A stretch of DNA of 64,000 nucleotides. Source: Alloyangia mangrovi. GTDB taxonomy: Bacteria; Pseudomonadota; Alphaproteobacteria; Rhodobacterales; Rhodobacteraceae. The translations under genes were made by a program, and so were the position numbers. Every line of letters begins with the position of its first letter. The first letter of the stretch is position 1. The notes under the pieces are model-generated. The model made no database searches. It saw only the letters and a program-made list of their open reading frames with translations, and was not told the DNA's origin. The stretch is from contig NZ_NTHN02000007.1 of NCBI RefSeq assembly GCF_002300555.2, forward strand, positions 62,001 through 126,000, read 5' to 3'. Below are positions 10,350-19,346 of this stretch, piece by piece.

Positions 10350-11342
10350 TCATGCCCCCGCGGCGGATTTGGGCCGCACCGGGTCCGGCATAGGCCAGCC
10401 CAGCTCGGCGAGGTCACGTCCGACAAGCTGCTGCAGCAGCAGCATGTCCTCGGCGTAGGTTGCCGCGATCTCCTCGGCGAGGTCGGTGGGGACCGGCACC
10501 TTGGCGAGCTTGGCGGTATTGAGCGCATCGACCTTTTTCAGCAGCCCCAGCGACTCGAGGCCGAGGGCGCGCTTGATCGGCCGCGACACGAGCTGGCGCG
10601 CGGGACCGGCCCGCGTCACCACGTAGCGCACCAGCTTCGAACGCGCCCGCTTGGCTTCGTTGATCGACGGGAAGTCCCGCCGCCCGTCGTCCTCGAGGCC
10701 GAGGAACTCCAGCGTGCGCCGGTAGATGCCGGGCGTATCCGCCCGCATGTCCTCCTGGAACAGCACCAGCACCCGCTCGCGCGGCACGCGGGCGTAGAGC
10801 CGCGACAGCATCTCGCCATAGGCAGCGGTGCGCTTGTAGAGCAGCGTCTTCGGGGCGCGGCAGCTGCGGGGGATGCTCTTGCCCGCGGCGCGCGCGTCCG
10901 AGAGGTCCCATGCCGTGCGGAAATCCTCTTCGCTCTCGTCGAGGGCATGGATCAGCTGCCGGTGCAGCGAGGCCAGCATCTTGACCGGATTGCGCAGCAT
11001 GACGATGAACTTGGCATCCGGCCGCGCCTTGAGGATCTCGGTGATCGCGTTGTCCGAGTAGAGATACCAGACCGACCCTTCCATCATCACCTCGGCCTTC
11101 GGTCCCGGCGCAAAGATCGCGCGATAGGCGTCGAGATCGTCGCACAAGCACAGCCCGCGCAGGTCGCGCGAAAAGTAGTGCGGCTCCTTGGGGTTGCTGA
11201 AGCTCACCCCCGGATGCCCGGCAAGGTAGTGACCCAGCGCCGTCGTGCCGCATTTCGGCGCGCCGACCAGGTAGGCGGCGGGCGGAAAGAACTCCGCCCC
11301 GGAAACCGGTTCGGGATCGGACGGAAGGGAATGCGTCGACAC
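10350..11342 (-). CDS. Sulfotransferase family protein
   Basis: 330 aa with the PAPS-binding 5'-phosphosulfate loop near the N-terminus (YLVGAPKCGTTALGHYL), followed by HPGVSFSNPKEPHYFS. The second PAPS-binding region follows (KFIVMLRNPVKMLASLHRQ, with the RxP and S pattern). These features define sulfotransferases acting on carbohydrates or other acceptors. The start is GTG with AGGAG about 10 nt upstream. Placed between the UDP-xylose synthase and a glycosyltransferase, it most likely sulfates the polysaccharide or its precursor. Confidence 0.85.
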   Translation of the reverse strand: MSTHSLPSDPEPVSGAEFFPPAAYLVGAPKCGTTALGHYLAGHPGVSFSNPKEPHYFSRDLRGLCLCDDLDAYRAIFAPGPKAEVMMEGSVWYLYSDNAITEILKARPDAKFIVMLRNPVKMLASLHRQLIHALDESEEDFRTAWDLSDARAAGKSIPRSCRAPKTLLYKRTAAYGEMLSRLYARVPRERVLVLFQEDMRADTPGIYRRTLEFLGLEDDGRRDFPSINEAKRARSKLVRYVVTRAGPARQLVSRPIKRALGLESLGLLKKVDALNTAKLAKVPVPTDLAEEIAATYAEDMLLLQQLVGRDLAELGWPMPDPVRPKSAAGA

Positions 11343-11483
11343 GGGCAGCGTCTCCTACTGCGTCGCCGGTCGCCTCGGGCCACGGCACCGCAGGGGCGCC
11401 AGAACAAATTTCGGGATGATCGCACGGATCGGGGCCATCAATTGGCCGATTTGGGGGGCCGTCGGGGCGCCCGGGTCAGACGG

Positions 11484-11769
11484 TCACAGGATGACCGACA
11501 GAAAGAACCCGGCAAGAGCGCCCAAAAATGCAATCCCGATCCAGGCAACCGCCCCAAGGCTGAAACCAACGAAGAATGAAATAAGCCAAGCGTAAAAAAA
11601 TTGCGGTTAGCGCACAAGAAATAATAAGTATCGCCTGCCGGACATGCTGGCGGTCTCGCCGCGGCGGCTTTTCAGCCTGCTTGTCCATGGGCGATGTTTG
11701 CGACCGGTCGGCAGACCCGCGACCGCGCGTAAGACGAAGCCTCCTTTCTAGAGCGTTGAGCGGCATCAT
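11484..11769 (-). CDS. Small membrane protein, frameshifted at a T7 tract
   Basis: As given, the frame runs to 11476 and its hydrophobic stretch dissolves into a charged tail. Removing one base from the A-run 11594-11600 (T7 in the gene) gives a 94-aa protein with two clean hydrophobic segments: ILIISCALTAIFYAWLISFF and GAVAWIGIAFLGALAGFFLS, ending SVIL and TGA at 11484-11486. The start ATGATG at 11764-11769 has AGGA 5 nt upstream. A shorter start at 11688 is possible. I do not recognise the family. Its position between the sulfotransferase and the GT4 gene suggests a role in polysaccharide export or assembly. Confidence 0.55.
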
Positions 11770-12006
11770 CCAATCCTGACCAATCGGATGCGATCCGAGT
11801 GTTTTTCAGCCGGGCTGGCAGTGATGACCGACACGTGGTCCCCCTAAAAATCTGGGACAAATTCCAAAAAACAGGACCCGGACCAAAACCAGCGGCGGCC
11901 CCGTTGCGCGTTACTATACCATGACGATACGCAACCGCCGGAAGACGCGTCAAGGAATTATGCCCTGCGCGCCGGGGCCCACACCTAAGAGTGACCGTTC
12001 TGCCTG

Positions 12007-13251
12007 TCACCGCGGCACCCGCCGTGGTTGCAGGCTCGGCGCGGGAATATCCGCCCGCGCCCTGTGCCAGTCGCTACGGTGACCAGTCTCGGCGTAGATC
12101 GCCAGGAGCCGCTCGACCCAGGTCGTTACCCCGTAGCGCCCGAGCGCACGCTCACGGACCGCAAGGCCGGTGCGCTCGGCAAGACCCTCCGTCTCGATCA
12201 TCTCGAGCACGCCACGCGCCAGCGCCTCGGGATCGCGCGGCCGCACGAGGATCGCACCCGTCCCTTCCAGGACCAGCGCGTTCTCACCCACATCGGTCAC
12301 CACCGGCGGCAGGCCATTGGCCATGGCCTCGAGCAGCGAGACCGGCGCCCCTTCCCAATGCGACGAACTGACCAAGATGTCGCTGGCGGCCAACACCTCG
12401 GGGATGTCGCTGCGCATTCCCAGGAAGCGCAGCTCATCGCCCAGGCCGAGCTGCCCCGCCTGCGCCAGCAGCGCTTCGAAGCGAGGGGTGTCGCGGGCGT
12501 CACCGACGAGCAACAGAACCGCTTGCGGCGCCTGCGCGCGAATCGCGGCGAAGGCATCCAGAAGCACCTCATGCGCCTTCTGGCCGATGATGGCCCCGAC
12601 GCAGACAAGGGCGACCTGATCGTGGCCGAGGCCGAGCTCGCGGCGGAGCCGCGCGCGCGCGCCAAAGGGGGCGACGACGTTTTCGGAAACCGCATTCGGC
12701 ACGACCCGGCAGCCCGCCCGCCCGATCTCACCCGCCGCGGCCACGGCGACGGCCTCGCCCACCGCGATCTTGTTCACCCCGGGCAGACGCATCGCCATGC
12801 CCTGCAGAAGGCGGCGCCCGGGACGAATGCGCCGGACCGAGGGCTTCACGTTGTGGATGGTAGTGATGAAGGGGATCCCGAGCAGGCGCGAGGCATAGGC
12901 CCCCAGCGTGCTCGACGAGGCGAGATGCGCGTGCAGGTACTCGATCCGATAGGCACGCAGCGCCGCGACCAGCCGCCGGAAGCGCCCGAAGTCCGCAAGA
13001 TTGCGCCCAGGCAGCAAGACAACCTCGGTGCCCGTCTCCCTCAGCCGCTGGAGGAAGGGCGTGTCCAGATCACTAAGCACGAACACCGTTAGGGTTATGT
13101 CCGCCCGCCCGCGCACCGCTTCGGCAAAGGTCAGCACGAGCCGTTCGGCGCCGCCGGTCAACAGGGTGTCGATCATATAGCCCAGGCGCAACGGCGCCGG
13201 GCCGTGCACGGCAAGCGCATGTCCTGGGAAATCTATCTTCGCAGCCTTCAT
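12007..13251 (-). CDS. GT4-family glycosyltransferase
   Basis: About 414 aa with a GT-B fold. The N-terminal acceptor domain begins LRLGYMIDTLLTGGAERLVLTFAEA. The C-terminal nucleotide-sugar domain carries the GT4 signature around HWEGAPVSLLEAMANGLPPVVTD with its conserved Glu residues. It would transfer a sugar during repeat-unit assembly on the cytoplasmic face of the inner membrane. The ATG at 13251 is preferred over an upstream TTG at 13281. It is followed by the small membrane protein and preceded by the Wzz-type gene, all on the minus strand. Confidence 0.9.
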   Translation of the reverse strand: MKAAKIDFPGHALAVHGPAPLRLGYMIDTLLTGGAERLVLTFAEAVRGRADITLTVFVLSDLDTPFLQRLRETGTEVVLLPGRNLADFGRFRRLVAALRAYRIEYLHAHLASSSTLGAYASRLLGIPFITTIHNVKPSVRRIRPGRRLLQGMAMRLPGVNKIAVGEAVAVAAAGEIGRAGCRVVPNAVSENVVAPFGARARLRRELGLGHDQVALVCVGAIIGQKAHEVLLDAFAAIRAQAPQAVLLLVGDARDTPRFEALLAQAGQLGLGDELRFLGMRSDIPEVLAASDILVSSSHWEGAPVSLLEAMANGLPPVVTDVGENALVLEGTGAILVRPRDPEALARGVLEMIETEGLAERTGLAVRERALGRYGVTTWVERLLAIYAETGHRSDWHRARADIPAPSLQPRRVPR

Positions 13252-13313
13252 GAGACAGTCCGCCTTGGATAAGGGAGGCAACGCGCGGCCGGATCCGGTC
13301 GCGCGCGTCTTGC

Positions 13314-14480
13314 TCAGCGCGCGAGATGCGCCGGACGATCGTCGCCGCGCGGCGATTGCTTCATCACCGTCACCCCGGGCGCATGCAGATCTTCGTCGCG
13401 CGCCTTCTTGGGCCGCGAGGCCAGCAGGAAGGCGATCATGTAGGCGGCAAAGGCAGCGATCCCCGCAACGATGATGGCAATGGCGAACTGCGCTTTCGGC
13501 GACAGGCTGACCGGGTTGATCGGAGGCGTGCCCTCTTCGATCACCCTGACGTTGTCGAAGCCCGAGACCTCGACCGCCCGCGCATCACGCAGCCGCAGGT
13601 CAAGCTCGGCGATCCGGTTGGTCTGCGCTTCCTGACGCGCCTGCAGAAGCCGCGCCTTCGGCATCACTTCGGACAGGCCGGTGATATGGGTCTGCGTCTC
13701 CTGGAGCTCCTGCTCGAGATAGCTGATCCGGCTCTGCGCCTCCTCGATCTCGGTCTCGGCCTCCAGCGCATCCGCCTCGAAGCCCAGCCGGTTCTCGAGA
13801 GACGCCTTGCGCTGCTGCAGCGAGATCATATTCAGCCGCGCCTCGCGCAACTCGGCATTGAGCGCCACTTCGTCGCGCACCGCGTTCTCGTATTCGATCT
13901 GCAGGCCGGTTGCATCGGGACCCCCGAGCAGATCAGTCAGCGCCGAGTCGATCTCGTCGGCCTCCTGCTGCGCTTTCTCGAGCCGCGCCGTGATCGTCGA
14001 AAGCTCTCGTTCGGTATACATGACCCGGCGGTGATCGAGGAAGGCCTCGACCAGTGCATTCACCAGTTCCGCCGCAATCACCGGGCTGCCGTGGAAGACC
14101 GAGACCTTCACCACGTAAGATCCGGTGATCAGTTCGATCATCGTGCTTTCATCAAGCCGAATCGTGGCCTCGACAAGCCCCTCCTCGGTGTCGGGCATAT
14201 CGGGGTAGACCCGATTCAGACCGACCTTCTCGATCGCCTTGCGGACCAGCTTAGGGTTGTCGAGAAGCAGCATCTCGGCGTTCACGAAACCCTGGAAGTC
14301 GCCGGCGTTGGGTGCACGGATGTCGGTGAGGCTCGGGTCGGGCACATAAACATATTCACGCCCGAGCGCGAAGGACACCAGCGACCGAGCCTCGAACGTG
14401 GGGGTCGACTCCTTGATGGCGAAAAGCATGGGGGTGAGAGTTGCGCCGAACACGACAATAGCAAGAATGATGCGTTTCAC
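13314..14480 (-). CDS. Wzz-type polysaccharide chain-length determinant
   Basis: About 388 aa with the arrangement of polysaccharide co-polymerases. An N-terminal membrane segment (IILAIVVFGATLTPMLFA) is followed by a long periplasmic part with heptad-rich coiled-coil stretches at about 160-300 (ARLEKAQQEADEIDSAL, LEAETEIEEAQSRISYLEQE). The typical Pro-rich turn EEGTPPINPVSLSPKAQ leads into a second membrane segment (AIIVAGIAAFAAYMIAFLL). There is no C-terminal kinase domain. The GTG at 14480 puts the membrane segment right at the N-terminus but lacks a clear ribosome binding site; a TTG further up at 14591 is less likely. It probably controls polymer length with the flippase and polymerase encoded divergently. 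Confidence 0.85.
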   Translation of the reverse strand: MKRIILAIVVFGATLTPMLFAIKESTPTFEARSLVSFALGREYVYVPDPSLTDIRAPNAGDFQGFVNAEMLLLDNPKLVRKAIEKVGLNRVYPDMPDTEEGLVEATIRLDESTMIELITGSYVVKVSVFHGSPVIAAELVNALVEAFLDHRRVMYTERELSTITARLEKAQQEADEIDSALTDLLGGPDATGLQIEYENAVRDEVALNAELREARLNMISLQQRKASLENRLGFEADALEAETEIEEAQSRISYLEQELQETQTHITGLSEVMPKARLLQARQEAQTNRIAELDLRLRDARAVEVSGFDNVRVIEEGTPPINPVSLSPKAQFAIAIIVAGIAAFAAYMIAFLLASRPKKARDEDLHAPGVTVMKQSPRGDDRPAHLAR

Positions 14481-14803
14481 GGTCAAACCAATCCATGGAC
14501 ACCATGCGGCGTCGGTAAAAAAGAAATAGAAATAGATCAAAAATGTAGTCTTCCGGGGAACGACTGTAACACTCGTGCCGCCCTGCGGCAATATTTCGAG
14601 CGGCTTGTGGCGGAGTTCACGGGCAAGTGAGCGCCCTTGGGATCCGAACGCGGCAATCTTGGGCAGCCGCCCGTCGAAAGCGGTTTAAAGCTTTGCCCTA
14701 CGCCGGGATGCCCGTAGACTGACTTCGATTCTCACACCCGGCTAGCGCATTTTTCAGGCCGGATTTTTCTTTTTTTCTCCTCATGTTTTCGAGGATTTGC
14801 TGC
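14481..14803. other. Divergent promoter region of the polysaccharide cluster
   Basis: About 320 bp between the minus-strand Wzz-type gene and the plus-strand flippase gene. It should hold the promoters of both arms. I see no -35/-10 pair good enough to name. A T-rich patch at 14763-14779 lies just before the flippase start. Confidence 0.4.
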
Positions 14804-16249
14804 ATGGCATTCTCTCCCGGCAAGGCCACCTCCAAGAACCTGTTCTGGGCCTACCTCTCCTTCATCTCCACCAAGCTGCTGAACTTCGTCGCGGTCATTA
14901 TCATCGCCCGCTACGTCGACCCGGGCGAATTCGGCCTGATGGCGATCTGCCTCGCGATCATGGGCTATTTCGAGATCATCTCGAAGTTCGGCCTCGGCGC
15001 GGCGCTGATCTCGGTCAAGGACCGGCAGGAAGAGACCGCCAACGCGGTCTTCTACTGCGCGATCTTCACCTCGAGCCTCATGGCCCTGCTGCTCTGGTGG
15101 GGGTCCGGAGCCATCGCCGGGCTCTTCGAATCGCCCGAGCTTCAGCCGCTGCTGGGCACCGTCTGCCTCGTGCTGGTGATCCGCGCCCTCGGCTCGGTGC
15201 ATTACAGCCTGCTGTTCCGCGAACTCAACCTGCGCAAGAAGCTGGTGCCCGACGTGGCGCAGGGGCTGGCGAAGGGGCTGATCTCCATCGCCCTCGCGAT
15301 CATGGGATACGGGGTCTGGTCGCTGGTGATCGGCTATGTCGCCGGATCGCTGGTCTCTACGTTGCTGCTGTTCTGGATCCGCCCCTGGAAGCCCAGCGCC
15401 CTGCCCGACTGGCCGACGGTGCGCTACGTGATGAGCTTCGGATCCTACCTGATCGGAGCCGAGACCATCAACGCCACGCCCCGCCTGCTCGACAACCTGC
15501 TGGTCGGCAAGTTCCTCGGTCCGGCGGCGCTGGGGATTTACGCCATCGCCTATCGAATTCCCGAGCTGGCGATCAAGAGCTTCACGTCGGTCGCGGGCAC
15601 GGTGCTGCATCCCGTGATGTCAAAGATGCAGACCCACCCCGAGGATCTGGCGAAATACTACTATCAGGCGCTGCGTTACTGCGCGCTGCTTATGTTCGGC
15701 ATCGGCGCCGCCATCGCCGTGCTCGCCGAGCCCACCGTGCATGTGCTCTACAACGAGAAATGGTACGACATGGTCGCGCCGATGCAATTCATCGCCGCCG
15801 CCCTCGCCGTCAGCACGCTCAACATGGTGCCCGGCGAGCTGCTCAAGGCGGTGAGCCGCACCGACCTGATGTTCCGCGCCGCGCTATTCAACCTGCCGAT
15901 CTTCATCCTGTTGCTGGCCGGGGCGATTCCCTTCGGCATCACCGCCGTCGCTGCGGCGCAGCTGGCCATGGCCTTCATCCGCTTCATCCCGATCTACCTT
16001 GCCACCAAGCGGGTCATGAACGTGACCTTTGGCAAGATATTCGCCGCGCTGCGCCCTGCGCTGATCTGCTCCGGCAGCGCCTCGCTGGCGGCCTTCCTGG
16101 CGCTTCAGATGCACGCCGGCTCCGAGCTGCTGCGGCTGATGGCCGGGGCCGCGGCCTTTGCCGCGGTGTATCTCGTTGCCCTCCGGCTGTTACTACCCGG
16201 TGTCTTCGCCGCCGGGCATCGCTTCATCCTGAAGCGGAGGCGCGCATGA
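14804..16249 (+). CDS. Wzx-like polysaccharide flippase (MOP superfamily)
   Basis: About 481 aa, almost entirely hydrophobic, with roughly 12-14 membrane segments and the N-terminal pattern of lipid-linked oligosaccharide flippases (NLFWAYLSFISTKLLNFVAV, YVDPGEFGLMAI). The family moves undecaprenyl-linked repeat units across the inner membrane. ATG 14804 (MAFSPGK) is chosen because GAGG lies 9 nt upstream; an ATG at 14783 has no ribosome binding site. Its stop codon overlaps the start of the next small ORF (ATGA at 16246-16249), which implies coupled translation. Confidence 0.88.
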   Translation: MAFSPGKATSKNLFWAYLSFISTKLLNFVAVIIIARYVDPGEFGLMAICLAIMGYFEIISKFGLGAALISVKDRQEETANAVFYCAIFTSSLMALLLWWGSGAIAGLFESPELQPLLGTVCLVLVIRALGSVHYSLLFRELNLRKKLVPDVAQGLAKGLISIALAIMGYGVWSLVIGYVAGSLVSTLLLFWIRPWKPSALPDWPTVRYVMSFGSYLIGAETINATPRLLDNLLVGKFLGPAALGIYAIAYRIPELAIKSFTSVAGTVLHPVMSKMQTHPEDLAKYYYQALRYCALLMFGIGAAIAVLAEPTVHVLYNEKWYDMVAPMQFIAAALAVSTLNMVPGELLKAVSRTDLMFRAALFNLPIFILLLAGAIPFGITAVAAAQLAMAFIRFIPIYLATKRVMNVTFGKIFAALRPALICSGSASLAAFLALQMHAGSELLRLMAGAAAFAAVYLVALRLLLPGVFAAGHRFILKRRRA

Positions 16250-16452
16250 CACCGCCGAGACATCCCCAGACCGCGGTGCAGGCCACCTCGGCCTTTGTCA
16301 GCTCCCGCCCCGGCCAAAGCCGGCGCGACCATACGGGCTGGGTGCCCCTGCACCACGCTGCGCGCGATATCCTCGGAAACGCCCGCGCGCTGCGCGGCGC
16401 GATCTCCCCGGCCCCTTCCGCAAGCCGGACCAGCGCACGGAGCCCAGAATGA
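16246..16452 (+). CDS. Short coupled ORF of unknown function (68 aa)
   Basis: A 68-aa frame linked at both ends by ATGA overlaps: its ATG overlaps the flippase stop, and its TGA overlaps the ATG of the ligase gene at 16449. The protein is basic and Ser/Ala/Arg-rich with no membrane segment or recognised motif. The double overlap is the only support. It may be a real small protein, or a translated link that carries ribosomes to the ligase gene. Confidence 0.4.
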   Translation: MTPPRHPQTAVQATSAFVSSRPGQSRRDHTGWVPLHHAARDILGNARALRGAISPAPSASRTSARSPE

Positions 16453-17904
16453 GCGACGCCGCCCTCCCCCCCCCGCAAGGGCTTTGACTGGCGCGGCTCG
16501 CTGACCATCCTGATCTGCGGCTTCTTCGCCATGGCGGTCAGCTTCGTGCTTCTCGGCCGTGACACCCTGCTGATCGCCTTCCCCTTCGCCCTGCTAATCT
16601 TTGCCGTCGGCATCCGTTTCCCGATGATCGCGCTGGCGGGCCTGCTCGTCCTGATCATGAGCAATATGTCGGACAACCTCATCGAGTCCTTCGGAGCCCC
16701 CTCGCTGGCCAAGATCACCGCGCCGGGTCTCTTCGTGCTGCTGGCCGCGCGCTACGCGATCTACCGCGAGCCGCCCTATGTCCCGCGCATCGCGATCATC
16801 TTCCTGTCGATAATTTTCGCCATGAAGATGCTGAGCGCCACCTACGCCCTGCGATGGGAACTGAGCATCGCGCTGTCGATCGACTTCCTCAAGGAAGCCG
16901 CGGTGGCGATCCTGGCCCTTGCCTTCATGAACAACAAGCGCGGTTTCGAGACCGTGGCTCTGTCTGCGGTGCTGCCCATCGTGCTGATCTGCGGGCTTGG
17001 CCTCTACCAGCTTCTGGTCGACTATTCGCCCACCGGGTTTTTCGGCTTCTCGCGCTTCACGTACGGCTCCGGCCGCTTCTCGGGGATGTTGTTCGATCCC
17101 AACTTCTTCGGCGCGATCGTGGTCTTCGTCCTGCCGCTAGGACTGTTCCACCTGCTGAATGCGCGCGGCCCCACCAAGATGGCCCTCTGGACCCTGGCCT
17201 GCGGCATCCTGATCGCCGGCCTGCTCGCCACCCAGTCCCGCGGCGCGCTGATTGGGCTTGCTCTGGGTCTGGTCGTGCTGAGCACCAGCTTCACCCGCAA
17301 GCAGTTCATCGCCGCCGCCGCGATCGGCGGGCTGGTGGTGGTGATGGCCGGGGTCTTCGCCGGCGACCGCTTCATCGAGCGCTTTACCAGCATCTTCGAC
17401 ACCGCCGCCGCGGGCGCGGCGCAGGACACCAGCACCGAAGGCCGCCTCGCCAGCTGGACCGTGGCCTACAACCTCTTCAACGAGCATCCCTGGTTCGGGG
17501 TCGGGCTGGGCAACTTCAAGGTCCACTACCAGAACAATGCGCTCGAGGACGGGCTGATCTTCCGCGGCGAGGCCCGGGCGACGCACAGTCTCTACCTCGA
17601 GTTCCTCACCGAGCAGGGGCTGCTCGGCCTGTTGGTCTTCCTCGGCTTCGCCGCCTTCGGCACGGTGAGCTTCTTCCGGGGCGCCGCGCTCGCGCGGAGC
17701 GTCGGGGATGATTTGATGGCAAGGCGTCTGGTGGCCTTCTGCGCGGCTTTCGTCGGCTATCTGGCCGCCATGACTTTCCTTCAGGACGGCATCCCGCGAT
17801 TCCTCTGGTACGTGGTCTCGCTCGCTGCCGAGTCCCATATGATCATACGCTGCATCTATGCCGATCACCCGGCCCTGCAGTTCAGAAGTCGCCGCGTGAT
17901 CTAG
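16449..17904 (+). CDS. O-antigen ligase/polymerase (Wzy/WaaL-like), frameshifted at a C9 tract
   Basis: A multi-spanning membrane protein of about 484 aa after repair. The ATG at 16449 overlaps the preceding stop and opens MSDAAL, but the C-run 16466-16474 throws the frame into a TGA 30 nt later. With 8 Cs it reads on as PPRKGFDWRGSLTILICGFF and joins the long frame. The family signature is in the C-terminal half: ATQSRGALIGLALGLVVLS, then a large periplasmic loop with ASWTVAYNLFNEHPWFGVGLGN, the Wzy_C (PF04932) region. Its product would polymerise or ligate flipped repeat units. If the frameshift were real, starts at or after 16531 would lose the first membrane segment. Confidence 0.82.
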
Positions 17905-18168
17905 CCCTATCCCATCGGGACTCGCTGACCGATTCTGCGCCACTGGGCCGGCTCGGACGCGGCCACCATCGAGGATGCCCGAAGTCAGGCGACCGGGGAA
18001 ATGTTCACTTGCGGCCATTGTGGAGACATCGACGACCGGCCCGAATGCCGCGCCCGAAACGGCGGCAGATTCGCGTGCGCGCCCCGTCGGTGCAAAGGCC
18101 CGATCAGGCCGCGAGACCCCACAGGGGAAAGCGCCAAGTCGTTCACGTTTATGGGGAATTCGCCAGAG

Positions 18169-18244
18169 TGGTGAGCCGTGCAGGATTCGAACCTGCGACC
18201 CACTGATTAAAAGTCAGTTGCTCTACCAACTGAGCTAACGGCCC
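18169..18244 (-). tRNA. tRNA-Lys (anticodon TTT)
   Basis: A full cloverleaf on the minus strand, 76 nt with encoded CCA. It has acceptor GGGCCGT, D-loop AGCTCAGTTGGTAGAGC, anticodon loop CTTTTAA and T-arm GGTTCGAATCC. It is the downstream member of a tandem identical pair. Confidence 0.97.
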
Positions 18245-18267
18245 ACTCTCTCGGGACTTTAACACAG

Positions 18268-18343
18268 TGGTGAGCCGTGCAGGATTCGAACCTGCGACCC
18301 ACTGATTAAAAGTCAGTTGCTCTACCAACTGAGCTAACGGCCC
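18268..18343 (-). tRNA. tRNA-Lys (anticodon TTT), second copy
   Basis: Identical 76-nt gene 23 bp from the first copy, same strand and anticodon, with encoded CCA. The pair is probably cotranscribed from a promoter in 18344-18500 on the minus strand. Confidence 0.97.
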
Positions 18344-18512
18344 ACTGTGTGTGGGCGGCTTCTAGGAATTGTGGCGTGGGGGGTCAAGCGGAAAAATGAC
18401 ATTTCTTGCGAACTTGTGCCGCCCCCCCATCTCGGGCGCATGCACCAGAGGCAAGGCAGCCCCCCGCAACGCAGGCTGGAAACGCTCCGTCAAGAGGCGT
18501 ATATGCCCGCGG

Positions 18513-19346
18513 ATGAAACACGCGCGCACAAACACTCTGCCCTTCATGAAGATGCACGGGCTTGGAAACGACTTCGTCGTGCTGGACGCGCGTGCGCGCC
18601 CCGTTGCCATGACCCCTGCCCTTGCCATGGCCATCGCCGACCGTCACCGCGGCGTCGGCTTCGACCAGCTCGCGCTGATCGAGCAGGGCACGGGCGACGC
18701 GCATTTGACCTTCTACAACGCCGACGGCTCGACCGCGGGCGCCTGCGGCAACGCCACGCGCTGCATTGCGCGCTTCCTGATGGACGAGACCGGCAAATCC
18801 GAGCTGACACTCACCACCGAGCGCGGCACGCTCTTTGCCCGCGACGCAGGCGAGGGGCTGACCTCCGTCAACATGGGCCCGCCACAGCTTGAGTGGCACG
18901 AGATCCCCCTCGCCTCGGCGATGGACACGTTGGAGCTGCCGATCGAGGGCAAGCCCACCGCCACCGGCATGGGCAACCCGCATTGCACCTTCTTCGTCGA
19001 GGATACCGAGGCGGTCGACATCATGACTTTCGGACCGGCGCATGAGCATCACCCGCTCTACCCGCAGCGCACCAACGTGCAGGTCGCGAGCCTCATCGGC
19101 CCCGACCACCTGCGCATGCGCGTCTGGGAGCGCGGTGCGGGCCTCACGCTGGCCTCGGGCTCGTCCTCCTGCGCCACCGCCGTCGCCGCCGCCCGCCGCG
19201 GCCTGACCGGGCGCAAGGTGACCATCGAGCTCGACGGTGGCACGCTGCAGGTCGACTGGCGCGAGGATGGCGTCTGGATGACCGGCCCCACCGCCCATGT
19301 CTTCGACGGGCATTTCACCCACAACTGGCTGGAGATGGTCTCGTGA
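18513..19346 (+). CDS. dapF: Diaminopimelate epimerase
   Basis: About 277 aa. It converts LL-diaminopimelate to the meso form for lysine and peptidoglycan synthesis. The first catalytic Cys is in the [15 protein letters not shown] block and the second in [21 protein letters not shown]. The N-terminal signature [14 protein letters not shown] is present. ATG 18513 gives a normal N-terminus; ATG 18546 is the alternative. A TATATG hexamer ends only 7 nt before the ATG, with no ribosome binding site, so the mRNA may be leaderless. Its TGA overlaps the GTG of mtaB. Confidence 0.95.
   Translation: MKHARTNTLPFMKMHGLGNDFVVLDARARPVAMTPALAMAIADRHRGVGFDQLALIEQGTGDAHLTFYNADGSTAGACGNATRCIARFLMDETGKSELTLTTERGTLFARDAGEGLTSVNMGPPQLEWHEIPLASAMDTLELPIEGKPTATGMGNPHCTFFVEDTEAVDIMTFGPAHEHHPLYPQRTNVQVASLIGPDHLRMRVWERGAGLTLASGSSSCATAVAAARRGLTGRKVTIELDGGTLQVDWREDGVWMTGPTAHVFDGHFTHNWLEMVS

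Noticed and set aside
11672-12010. 112-codon frame between the GT4 gene and the small membrane protein
   Set aside because: No motif, no ribosome binding site, and it overlaps the better supported small membrane protein.
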